Below, one piece after another: positions 22,264 to 36,136 of a DNA stretch of 64,000 bases. The stretch is taken from the NCBI RefSeq assembly GCF_008831285.2, contig NC_045142.1, positions 17,425,354 through 17,489,353 of the forward strand. Direction: 5' to 3'. Position 1 is the stretch's first letter; every line of letters begins with the position of its first letter. The notes beneath the pieces were generated by a model, which worked only from the letters and a program-made list of their open reading frames with translations, ran no database searches and was not told the DNA's origin. The stretch comes from Nymphaea colorata (taxonomy: Eukaryota; Streptophyta; Magnoliopsida; Nymphaeales; Nymphaeaceae). The translations under genes were made by a program, and so were the position numbers.

Positions 22264-25200
22264 TATAGCCTTGCTAGCAGATGGGGTTTATGGTCCTTGT
22301 TCTCGTCGTCAAGTCTTGAGCAGATTTTGTGTAGTGGGTGGAATATCAGAATCAACTTCTTCAGACAAAGGGCGGATTAGAAGATTGAGGACGCGAGCCG
22401 TGGTTAGTAGCGAACCAATTGGTGTAACTTCTGAGTCTGTTATCAAGAAAGAAGAGATTCTTGTTCCTAAGATTGTTGAGCGTGGGAGTTCCGATGGGAA
22501 GTACTCAATTGTCGAGACAAGTGCAGGCAGCAGGGAGACAACGTTATTAATAGATGACACTTGCTATAAAACTGATTCTGTGAAAGATTATCTCGACTTT
22601 TCAAAGGATTTGGTCCGGCCGGATGGTGGTCCGATTCGTTGGTTTTGTCCGGTTGAATGCGGGGATCATGTGAAGGACGCTCCTCTGCTTCTTTTTTTGC
22701 CCGGTAGTCATCACAAACTGATGAAGGAGATTTACTTTTTGATTCATCCGTCGTCATTGTTGGTTGGTCATTTGTTATTCTTGTGTTAATTTTTCTCTGT
22801 TGTACTCCATGTTTTATTAGTGCTTTTCCATTTTCTGTACTTGAACATTGCTGGTGTTGGTTCCTCACTTTTTGGAGCTCCTTAGATGAGGCTTGTGTGT
22901 TTTTCTCTGGAATTCTGTAGGAACTGATGGCACTGGCCTAGGACTTATTACACATCACAGGGCCCTTGGAAGGTTAAGTATTGTTATTGGTTTAACCCTG
23001 CTTTATTTCTCATACCCTTTTATGTCCTACTGTTGACGGTAATATTTATGCAGATCAATTATATTTAGTTGACAGAAGTTTGACCTATGATGATGAGTTG
23101 TATTCAGCAGTTAATTTTGCATAGGTCATTACTCTTGCACCCAGTACATGTTTAATAAAATCAATGAAAAAAGATTGAAGTTTAAGCTCTTGAACTGAAA
23201 ACAAAAAGCTTTTGTGTACATTGATGGGTCTGAACGTTCAAATATTTTGAAAGTAATCCAACACTGTTTCTCAGCTTAAAACTAGTTACTAAATTGATGC
23301 TGTTACTATGAGCTATTTCTGTGATGGCCTTGCAAATCAAGTTGCTCTTGGGAGATATAGTTAGATTACCTCATTTTATTACAAAGCTAATGCATTCTTC
23401 CTGAAATATTTTCCCTTTTATTCTGGAAAACAACATGATTTTACTATGAAAAGTGGTTTCATTGTTTTGGTTAGATTGTTGGATGCTGTAAAATTGCATG
23501 TGCTTCCAGAATGCATTTCACCATTTTATGATATGTTCTCTCAACATTTTCAATTTATCATTTTAATGATTTTCTAGTTGCCCACTTCTTTTTTAATCCT
23601 GTGTTATGTTACTATTTTGATGTGAGAGATCTAGAGAAAAATGGCCTTGTGATGTGGAAAACTTGGCAAGTAATGATTAGCCAGTAACGGCTGTGTACTT
23701 GAAATAGCAGAGCCCTGACTTGTATTGTATATTTTTTTACAGGATGTTTGAAGTTAGATGTATGCACATTCCAATCTTTGATCGGACACCTTTTGAAGGT
23801 CTTTATCTGACCTTGTTCTGTCCTTCACAAAATATATTTCGCTAGATATTTTGATTTTTGTGCTATGATAACGTAGATATTGAATTTTCTGTGCTTCCTT
23901 GTGTGTGTATTGGCATTTTGCAATCTTATTATGGGGCATGTCTCCTGCCATTATTAATTACGAGTTATACTTTATTCCTTGTTGAGGAAGTTCAGTATAG
24001 AGGCAAGGACCTATATTTAAGTGTTAAATTGTTATGTGTTTCAACTGTATTATTCTCTAAACTGCTAAACTTCCTGGCTTCCTGCATAAGCATCACATGA
24101 AGACTGAAAATGATCAAGAATCAGAAAACCAGTCATGCTAATGGTAACATGTAGAGAAAACATGAACTCAAAAGGCTGAGATGCAACACTTGGCCATGAT
24201 TTCATCTATTATGACCATTTTCTCATTTATCAATGGCACATCTGATGCATGCTCATTGCTCAAAAGAAGCAGTCAGAGTCAGTAAGAGTTCCTTTCATAT
24301 ATGTTGCAGCGCAAGTATACATATACTATGTAGTATGTACCCAATAGTTTGATAGATGTAGGTCTTTAGCTTAACTGAAGCTATCTTAGGCTCAGACTGT
24401 CAGGCAAGGCTAGAATACTCTGTGATTAAACACTATGTATATGCACACATAAAAACACTGTGTGAGTTTGTGTAATAGACACTAGGAGGATGATCGTCCT
24501 AGATTCTCTACTTCAGTCTGATTCACTGGCTAACCTGATGGTACAAATATGTCCATTTCATTGCCACAGATATCACGAGATTTTTGCAAATCTCTTGATA
24601 TTTATGAACAAGACAAGTAAAACGAGAATATTTAAAAAATCTAGCAAGATTTTGAAAATCTCTGTAAAAATGGATATCTCGCAATTTTCTTCTGATTTTT
24701 TGCATGATTTCCTGATAATTCTTTGTGATTTTTTATTATTTGTTCATTTATTTTATTTAGGAATTTTTATTTTTTTAAAATTTGCCAAGATTTTCCCAAG
24801 ACAAATAACTTCGCCAAAAAATGACTGAGAAAAACCTTGCCGATATTTTCCCAACTATGTGACAATGGTCAATTTCAAACCATTCCAGAATAAATCACAA
24901 AAGTGAATAAAATGGGGAGATGGGGAGGTTTTACTGTTGTCACAAATATTTTTCTTGGCTGTCCATTTCCCAGGCTTTCCTTTGATTTTTTTTAGATTTT
25001 GTTTTTCTTGAGAAAATTTCAAAAATTCAAAAAAAATGAAAAGGATGTAAACATAGTAGAAAAATTATGAAAGGTTGAGTTGGTTTCATATTTTTTCTAC
25101 TAATTTTATTAAAAAAATGTTGATAAAGTTTGAAACAGGTCTTAAATGAAAAATAAAAAAACACTCTGCAATTTGACATAGAAGGCATTTTCTGTAAGAA

Positions 25201-28200
25201 GGAAAAGTATGATGATATCACTACAATATTCTTTTTGCCATATTACGAGAATGTTGCAATATTTTTCTGATAAAAATGTTCCTTTCTGTTGTGTTGATAA
25301 TATCACAATATTTTCAAAATATTACTGATATTTGTGATAATGGGCTTAATTTTGAAAGATCTTATGAAGTGTGGTAACCAGTATCTTGTGATGTTTTGAT
25401 TGCTGCAATTGTAAGTAGCATTGAACAAAACTTTTCATTTGGGTGGTCAGAGAATGCTTAACGTAACTCAATTTCTGTGTTATAAAATTATGTATCCATG
25501 CACTTATGAAAACTCTTGAATTATGCTTCCTTAACTTGCTTACTTTTATTGTCAAGACTCAAGATGACTGGCATACATGATCTAGAGGAAACCAGCTTGT
25601 AGAATGTCATGAATGTCTTGTGCAGTTTCAACAGAGTATTTAGCCCCTCTTTGAGGTTTAAGCAACTATCCTACCTTTGATAATTAAGGATTTTGTATTT
25701 CAACTTCAACTTAGTGTACCAATGCATCCTCAGGTGGGTTCTGTACTTTTTGAAGTGTTTTACTGGCTATAGACAAGCAATTTAGTTGCAACTGTTGTGT
25801 CATTGGATTCAATCAATCAAATGACCTTGCCTTCTTTCTGTTTTCTCTTTATATTGCTTCAAAGCTGTTGATTTTTAATTTGATCAGGACTGGTGAAGTT
25901 TGTCGAAGAAATGGTTCAATCCGAATACAAGTTGTGTCCTAACAAACCTATTTATCTTGTTGGCGATTCTTTTGGAGGATGCTTGGCTCTAGCTGTTGCA
26001 GCTCGTAATCCTACTATCGATCTTGTACTGATATTGTCAAATCCAGGTATGTAAAGCAAATGTAAGATAAATGTCACACTGAAAAAATATATTTCTTGTG
26101 TTCTGACTAGAATCTAAACTTGTATTTTCCTTTTGCAATGTGCAGCCACAAGCTTTCCTAAGTCGCCATTATGGCCTTTCCTCCCTTTGTTAGAGTCTAT
26201 TCCTGACCAGCTTCACATTGCAGTTCCTTACCTTTTGAGCATGGTAATGGGTATGTAATAAGCTATTTCTTGGCGATTTTCTCATTTCATATAACAATTT
26301 TGAGTGAAAATACTGTCTGTCAAGGCTTATGCTAGCACACAGAGTCAGCATGACTGAGGCTTGAGGCTGTTTTTTTCTTTTCTTTTTGGGTTGATATTTA
26401 TAAGAATTTTGGTTTGTGATGACACATTTTTATTATATCCTTTGCCTACTTGATGCATTTGGATACTGTAGATGTGCCCTTTCACCTCCTTGAAATAACA
26501 TGCCTATCCATGTACTAGAAGTTGGTGAAAATTATGGATATGGGTCTATTGAATCAGATTTCTAAAGAATCTTACACCATGATTGTGTGAGTCCAATTAG
26601 GAGGTTAGGAGCTTCTGATATTCCACATTAGAGTGAAGTGAGGCAGTAACTATGCAATTTTGATATCCCATTTGCATGGATACAGTTAGAACTCTCACTT
26701 GATCTTAATAACTTCATATAATAGTGGGTTTCATATGAAAGGGGAAGACAGACACAAATGACTAAATTGGAAAAGCTATTCCCACATTTTAGAAATTTTT
26801 TTACTGCTTGTGTAGACAGCAAAAAATTTGACTTGCAGAAATTATGGGAAAGTTGGTGGGCAATCCATCCTTAGAATCAGCTTGATACATTACCTATTGA
26901 TTGCTTGCAAGAGCCAGGCTGTTGAATGATAAACTTACATGTTATGGGTCTGTTTTACAGTTTGAAGTCTATGTCCAGTTTGCTTGCACACAAGAGTTTG
27001 TGCTGCCAATGGAGCTGTATTGTCAATATTTCCTACTCTAGGATTTCTTTTCATCTTTGTGGCAGACATTTTTCATTTTTTCTCTTTACGTTGTTTAGTT
27101 TAGTTTTTTTTTTTTTTTCTTGCCACAATTTCTTTTCTGTTTTGTTGTGCATCTTTTGTCCCCTTTTCCATTTTTTTCTTCAACATACTACAAAGTAGTT
27201 GGGTACATTTGCACTAATTTATTTTTTTGTTTTGTTACTTATTTAGGTGACCCAGTAAAGATGGCCTTGGTTGATGTTGAAGAACAGCTTCCCTTTCTGG
27301 ACTCTATAAATCAACTGTCAGAAAATTTGGTTTCTTTGCTGCCACGTCTTTCTGTAAGAATGTGCTGGCCATTTTTATTGTATTTGTACAGGGCCCTACA
27401 CAGTTCTTGATAAATAGGCATAATCATGAGCTCTACTAAATTAATGTTGCCATTGCATATCTATTTTGGTATATTGAAGAATATTGTAGAAAAGTATAAA
27501 TAAAATATGGAGATTATTTTTTATCATCCTTTTGTTGTCTCAACTCGATGAAATAGGTTCTTCTCACAATGAGATGTATATGTAAACTAATAAACTTATG
27601 TGCAAGTAGAATAAGTGTACTTTTTCTAGAATAATTTGTAGTCTGTAGACCGATCGATGTTTTCTTAATTTGCTGCTATTAGTTGAGAAATTATTGGAAG
27701 TAGTCAATGAAAATTGAAGATATTCCAGAAGCATTCTACACAAATCAAGAGAACAACAAAGGAATTAGGCTGCAAGAACTCACGATTCCCAATATTGAAT
27801 ATTATGTGGATTGTGCATAATTTCTTAATGAATAGAATGTGCTTCCTTTTTGTAGTAGAACGTATAGATAAGAAACCACCCTTGTCATCAATGGAAGTCC
27901 ATATGAATGACTGTGATCTGAACCCTGATCCAGTTCGGTCTATGCATCCATCTCATGGCCTCCAAGTTATGAGTGGTCTTTTAACTATGGACAATCTTCT
28001 TTTGTTAGTCCACTGGAAAAGATTAGCTACTGTTAATCTTGCTCCCAATACATTGGGTTTTCTGTCTTTTATTCAATTTTCTAAAACCTGTATCGTAAGC
28101 CGTATCGGTCGGGCTTTAAGATACGCCGTATCGTAATGTATCGTAACCATATCGTAATTTTTTTACAAAAGTTATTAATAAATTATAAAAAATTAAAAAA

Positions 28201-31200
28201 AATCGAAAAAATTCATAAAAAAATCAGAAAAAATTAAAAATAATAAATTCTTCATAGAAAACATGTTTGAGATAATGATAGACTTATTATTGCTATAAAC
28301 TTATGCATTCAATAGTTCATCATTCATAGATATCAAAATTCATAACAATATCATTCAACAAAGCATAAGCCATAAAGTGATAGAACATTCAAGTGTTCAA
28401 CAACCATAGATTCATAACTCTTAAGTTGTTCGATACATATAAAATGAAAACACTCTTGAGTCTTGACTTGACTCCCAATCATGATTCATCCTTCATAATC
28501 TTCATCATCTTCATCTTCATCTTCATCGTCAAGAATTGGAAGATCCTCACCAACATATTCAGCACCAGTAGTGCCAGTAGCAGACTCTCCTTCATCAACA
28601 AAGCCTTCTGTTGCTTCAGCTTCAAGGTTGAAGCATTCAAGATCTTCATCATCAAATATTGTAGCTGGTTCTTCCTCAATCCGTGGCTCTAAATCGTCAA
28701 AATTTTCCAAGCTGATAGGATCGAACTAAGATGTGTGCTTCCTTGCTAATGATTTTTCTAATTCTCTACGTTAAATAAGAAAAAACTTGTTAATATATAA
28801 TTTCATATAAATATATTGTACAAAAAATGTAAACATTAAGCTATATGCCTATATTACCTTTGTTTCAACCTCATATTTTATCGAACAAAGACAAGGTCAT
28901 TCAACCTTTTATGTTCGAGCCTATTCTTTTTTTTGCTATGGATATGTTGGAACACACTCCAGTTCCTTTCGCATCCACTAGCACTGCATGTCTGGCTGAG
29001 GACTTTGATTGCAAAACGTGCTAGGTTTGGACAATTAAACCCATACCTATTCCACCACAAATCTAAACAAAAATATAACAAATCAATGTGAAAGTTTTAA
29101 AAGAATCAAATGTAACAAATGGAAAGTAAATTAAAAATTTCTATGTATTTACCTAGACGCATGGTTGTCTTGGCTCGAATGGCGACATGTTGTCCCATGT
29201 TTCGAAAACAAGTATCATATAGATCCCACTCATTGTGCACAACATCTTGTTCTCTAGAATCTGCCACTAACACGTTAATACAATCCAACAAACCACGTAA
29301 GACTTCTTTGTCCTTCTTAAATGTAGGAGAAAATCTAATTGCAGGATTTAGATAGTAAGCTGCTGCATGAAGAGGTTGATGAAGCTGTCCAGTCCACCTT
29401 TTATCTATAATCTTCCATATCGGCATATATAACTTTTTCTTTCCTTTCAAGTTGTCTCGAATTACCTCTTTTGCTTTATCCATAGCCTCATATAAGTACC
29501 CTATGGAATGTCTATCCTCGCTGTCAGCTAACCTGAGAACTTTAACTAATGGAACACAAACCTTCAATAGCTTCACACATTGTTCCCAAAATTCGTTATT
29601 GAATACAATATCCACAACTAAAGAAGCATTTCTTTTATGAGCATGTGGATATGCACACCATTCTTCACTAGCGAACATATTTCTCAAAGGAGTTCTTTGT
29701 TTCACCATACTTTGCACAGTCAATACATTTGTGGCAAATCTAGTTTGTGCAGGTCGTATTAATTCAACTCCTTTTGTAAACTTTCTCATCAAACTCAATA
29801 CATACGCATGATTATAGATAAATTTTGTTACCTCTTGACATTGGTCAATGACTGATTTCATATCATGCATCTTATTAAGATCTTAAAGCATTAGATTAAC
29901 ACAATGAGTGGCACATGGACTCCAAAAAAATGTTCTATACTTTTGAAATAACAAATCTCCTGCAACTCTATAATTTGCATCATTATCTATAATAAACTGT
30001 ACAATGTTTGCAGGTACAACTTCTTGTAAAACATTATCAAAAACATTGAACAAAATTTCAGCAGTCTTAGGAACATCAGACAAGTCAAGGGATTTCAAGA
30101 ACATTGTACCTTTAGGGCAATAAACAACAAAATTTTACAAGTGTTATTGACCTTGTATCAGTCCATCCATCTGACATAATGGAGCAACCTGTTTCCTTCC
30201 AACATAATTTCAACTCATCGCAATGTTCAGACACTTCTTTGACCGTATCCTGAAGAATTTTGCCCCTCAACTGATGATATGATGACATTTTGAATCCGGG
30301 GCCTATAGAAGCAATTGCATCTGCCATGGCTTGGAATTGAAAAGAATTAGCTGCATCAAATGGAATACATGCATCATAAAACCATTTCCCTACCATCTTT
30401 TGTGCATGATATAACATATCTTTAGATGTCATAGTAGCACGAATCTGCGGCTGACCACCTGGGCTAGTATATGAAGGGAAAAAACTCTTAATAGAACCAA
30501 CACTAGACCTACCAGTTGGAACTGTACCACTAGGTGGTCGCATACCATGCCTGGCCCTAATATCTGTTGTGCCTCTTCTCTTTCTTTCCGTTATGCCAGA
30601 TCGACCTCCTTCATACATGATCCCTTTTCCTTTACGATCTTTACCTCTTGAGGTCTCCAAATCTGTTCTTAGACTGCTATCATCTTCATCATCACATTCA
30701 TAAGCTTCTTCCTCTTCTTCTTCTTCAAAAGACTCATTATAGCCTGAAGTCTCATCTCCAAATCTCTTCATTTTCTTTTTGTATCATTTTTTGACGTAAG
30801 CATGAAGCATATCTAAACATTGCTGACGCACAAATGGAGGCAAATGTTTGTTTGGTCCTCCAACACAAGGGCACACATCTTTGGAGGTCCCTGCCAAATG
30901 GTGTTTTATTCTATTAATCCCTCCTGAAAGTGTATTCCCACAAAAACTACATTTGAGTTTCAAGCGGTTATTCTCCTTCACCCTTCCATTGCCATGTAGG
31001 ATCCATATCTTCCAAAAAAAAAAAAAAACGAAATCCTATGGTAAACTTAATGAAAAACATTCAAAATCTTTCAATCTACGATTGTACGGTAAAAAATTAT
31101 AAATATATAGTAAAAACATGAGATTTCATACCTTACGAAGAAGAAATGAAGAAAACCCCTTTCCTCCCAACGAAAATCAACCACCCACGCACAAATCGAC

Positions 31201-34200
31201 CCTTTAATCTTCGATTTCATGGTGAAAATCGATGTTTTCACGGTGAAAATTGATGATCTCCTCCAAGTCTCCCCCCTTGGATGCACAATTCCCACGTTAC
31301 AAATGAAGAACCCTCGGACTTTTTCAAGAAAAAGTGAAAAAGGAGGCGTCGGGTGCCTCTTTTTAAAAATTAGCACGTATAGTGCGATACGGGGCGTATC
31401 GCCCCGTATCGTACGATACGGGTCCTGTATCGCACGATACGTGCGATACAGGGCCGATACACCCCCCATTTACGATACAGGGGGTGTATCGTATCGTAAA
31501 ACGTAATCGATACGATACGTATCGTACGATACGTACAACACTGCTTTTATATGTTGAGATGTTGATCAATCTCAATATGCCTGATTCTCCATGCCATACT
31601 GGATTAATGAGATTTTAGTCAGATTCATTGTTGCAAAAGAGTTGATGTTTTAGGAATATATTCTGCAAGGTCATTTAACAGATATTTAATCCATGTCAAC
31701 TTATGTTGCTACAGCAATCTACCTTTCGGATCTAGATGTTTTCTATTTTTTATCACTTCAAGAAACTGTCGTGAGAAGAGAAAGACAATATCCAGTCATT
31801 ATTCTTTTCTCATCAAGATCTCCTGTAAAGTTTGCATTAGAATATGATTTCATAGAAAATTTAGCATTGCCATTAAACCTTCTTATTCATTGTAACCCAC
31901 CCCCTATTAGCTCTTTTAAATATCTCAAGAAACTTTGCATTCCCTATGTCATGTGCTCCTTGATTCATGCATTAAGTGAGACATCTAATTTACAGCATAG
32001 ACATTACCATTTCAGGTGAACTTAAGACTATTGCAACATTTCAACTATGGTAGGAAACTTTATTTTTGATATTTACGTAGTTATCTGTCATTCACTCGCT
32101 AGAGTAGGTCACAGACCTTGACATGCCTGATGTCCTTCTTGTCCTTGACCTCATCCACCTTCTCCAGACATGCTCCTCCATCTTCTTGACCACAGAGAGT
32201 TCCTATAATGTGGGATGATGTCTCATGCTTTGGAATTAGAAGTCCTCCGTCCATATCTATATGGTTCAATTACTTGTACTTTTACCATAATAAATTGCAT
32301 ACAGTGCAAGAATTTGCTACTTTAGGAGTTATGGCTTGGAAGCTGTGGGCTTCAGATGTTGTTGCAATGGATGAATAACTATTAACATTTTCTGCTGCAT
32401 GGATTTCATTGCTGGACTTATTGATGGAATCAGTCCATAATGCAGCATGTTGACTATAAATTGCAGGTTTTGGCAGATATAATTCCCAAGGAAACTTTGC
32501 TTTGGAAGTTGAAGCTGCTTAAATCAGCTTCATCTTATACAAATTCTCGTCTTCATGCTGTGAAAGCTGATGTATTGGTTCTTGCCAGGTCTGCTTTTAT
32601 GGTTCTGGGATTTGACTTCTCTAACTTTTGACAAGCAAGATAGCAATATATTCATTGAGCGTATTCTCTTATAATTGGTGCATTTCTTATGTTTTAATTA
32701 ATAATAATCTCATAAAGTGCACTTCTCTTTTTTAGACATGAAAGAGCTTTTCTAGTATAATCTCTATTCTTACTGCATGATACGGATAGGTTGGTACCAC
32801 CATTGTTTTATAGAATGATCAGGCGGTCATCATTGATGTAGGGATGACTGTGGTTTGACTAGTCTATGCCAAGTAAGTTCGTTTGAGAACAAGGGGAAAA
32901 GCTTCAAGGTTATCATGCTTTCATGGTGAAAAGAATGATGGACAACGTTTTAAAATGCTGTCATGTGTGTCTGTATGTGTGTACATGTTAGTATTTGAAG
33001 AGGGAAAGTCTTTTAAAAAAAAATTGTTTATGTTTTTAACGTCATGATAACACAAGGTTTGAAGAAAAAGTTTATGGCCTGAGTGGAAGTCTTATAAACA
33101 TGTTCCAACAGAATGGGTAATTGGTAAATTAATGTACCCATATTCACTTGGTTGACCAAATGGCTGGTTGGAGCATCAGTATCCAAGTTTTGAACGAGTC
33201 TGTGTAGACAGTGTAGTATGTCTATGAAGTTTAAAGTTCAGAAAAATAAGTCTTTAGTCCTAATGAAAGCTGCATCCGCTTATAGTGGAAATTGCAGCTC
33301 AGTTTTATTAAAACATGAACCAGATTTTATGTTGCTGTAGTTCATCCTTTTAGCTAGTACTGTTGTGTTGTAGTCAAACTTCAGATATGTGAAAATTTAC
33401 TTTGTAGTTTATGCTTGCCTTTATGGATTGGATGGATGGTCATTTTATCCTGAGAATTTATGAACGCATTCTAGGGTATGTATTCTTGCCCTTTTCGATT
33501 TGAAAAATTTGTAAATGAGTGATTCCTATTATTTCCTATTATCATAATCGCATGAACTTATCCTGAATATATTAAGTTTACATGCTCCCTAAGTTGAAAC
33601 TTCTAGTGAAGGTAAAGTCTTTTTAATGTTTTGCTCAAGCCTTAGGCTGAAAGGTTTACATCCATATGCAGCAATTCTACACCCAGCCTCAAACAAGCAA
33701 ACGTGGACGTCATTACTAGTTGGGGTGCCCTCTTCATTTGGATCTCTATGTCAGTTCTGATGGCATTGTTTCTTTTCTTTCAGTGGTAAGGATAACCTTT
33801 TACCTAGTCGAGACGAAGCAGAGAGACTCTGGCATATATTACCAGATTGCAAGGTTCGCTACTTCAAGGACAATGGCCACACGCTTCTAATGGTAATTTG
33901 AAGAAAAGGCTGTTGTAATTTTTTATTTTGTATGTATTAATTGCATCAAAATTTTAAAACATCTTTGATCTGAACACTTAGCTGATCCAGATCCAGGTGT
34001 CTTTACACCAACCTCTGCCAATTTTTCTTATTCGTTGGTTGATTGTCTGTAACAGTATTGCTTAATAATTTAGCATACAATTCAAAATCAAGGATATTCA
34101 TATTTGTTTACATATTGTGCAGAAAAGAACATACATGTCAAGTAATCTTGTGAACTTTCTAGTTTCTATCTTTAAATTTTTAATCATATTTTTTGTGTTT

Positions 34201-35567
34201 TCTTGTATACTGTTCTCTGGTGAACTTGTTAATCTTTCATAAGTTGAAGTTTATTCATATAGGAAGATGGCATTCATTTGGCAACCATTATTAAGAGTAC
34301 TTCTATGTATCGGCGATCACGAAGGTTTGATTATGTCATGGACTATCTTCCTCCTACTTTAAGTGAATTCAGGAAGGTTTATGATGGAGATTATGGGTAA
34401 CATTTCTTTATCTAGTCAAGAAAATTACTATTTCTTTTGGTGTTAAGCCTGCTTGTGAAGGAAATATTTGTTGCTGCATTGTCAATGTAGATGGTTTCAG
34501 CAAGCTATCAGTCCTGTGATGCTGTCAACGTTGAAGGATGGAAGTATAGTTCGCAGTCTTGCTGGGATTCCTGAAGAGGGTCCTGTTTTGCTAGTTGGCT
34601 ATCACATGTTGATGGGGCTTGAAATGTATTCTCTTGTTGGGGAATTTTTGAGACAGAAAAATGTTCTTGTTCGAGGACTTGCTCATCCGACGCTGTTCTC
34701 AAGAAAAATGGAAAATGCACGGACAGAGCCATCTTCAGTTGAGAACATTAAGCTTTTTGGTGCTGTGCCTGTCACTCCAACAAATTTTTTTAGGCTTCTT
34801 TCAACAAAGTCATTTGTTCTTCTCTATCCTGGGGGTGCACGTGAAGCTCTTCATCGAAAGGTATGCATATTTTGCTTATGTCTTTATGGCCACTGTTATT
34901 CATCAATTATTGCTGTCAGTCATAGATAAAATTCATTTCTGCTGAGATGCTCCTTGGGTATAGAAAGGAAAAATAAGCAAGCAAGAAAGAGAGGAGAGTC
35001 CATATTCACATGCACAAGTACAAAAACCCATACATATTTTTCATGATGAGAAGTTGAGAACTATGACAAAACCTTCAGCATAGAAATATAAAAATCAGCA
35101 TTACAAAATAAAATAGTATTACAAATTTTACATACTTTGGTATAATTTGGAGTCTTTTAGTGTTAGTTCCGAAAAAGGAAATTAGACACTTGTTGCTATC
35201 TGTTACATGGGCTCATCATTTGGCCTGCTTCACCTGTATCTTGTCCTGCTATTGCTCCTTGAGTGTTGCAACAGCATGAAGTCTCAATTGTGTAGTTGTC
35301 AGTGGTGCTTTTAGCAATATTGGAAGTCAAAATGTCATATGTACACTGCAGTGGCACCTTTTTTTTTTCTCTCTGAGTGCATATCTACACTGCACAGTCA
35401 CCAGACCAGCACCCACACCATACATCTTGCACTCATGTGATGTAGGTTGTATGACCAAAATATACTGTAATATCATAATATAAGGATAATCTGTAAGAGA
35501 ATCATTTGCATCAGTTGGGTGGCTAGCACGTGGATGGTGTGTTCTACATGAACTCTATAGTCTTGGT

Positions 35568-35648
<81 letters not shown>

Positions 35649-35832
35649 GAAAAATGGCCGTTTAAAACTTAAAAACGTTAAAAATGCGTTTTTTTGCGTT
35701 TTTTCACTTTTTTCATTTTTTCCAGTTTTTTAATGCCAAACAGTTTTTTGTTTCATTTTCTATTTTTTTATTTGTTGCAAATGTACTTATCTAATGTTTG
35801 TGTTATTAGTTTCTCACTTATTTTATTTTTTC

Positions 35833-35899
<67 letters not shown>

Positions 35900-36072
35900 G
35901 TTGGTAAAAAAAAAAGGACCACTTGTGTAAGGAACAAAAACAAGTCCCATTAGAATTATTATAAAATTAATGTTTATAAACACATTAGGAGGTTCAGATT
36001 TTGTTTAAAACACTGTGTAACACAAATTAGGATGTCTGGTTTTTATCCGTTACCCAACTTGTCTGGTATTTA

Positions 36073-36136
<64 letters not shown>

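Noticed and set aside
22467-22868. A 133-codon minus-strand frame over PES exon 1
   Set aside because: Antisense shadow of the exon; runs across the splice site without any recognisable domain.
31382-31575. Frames rich in RYDTGPVS / YRTIR repeats
   Set aside because: Translations of the CGTATCG-type repeats at the hAT end.
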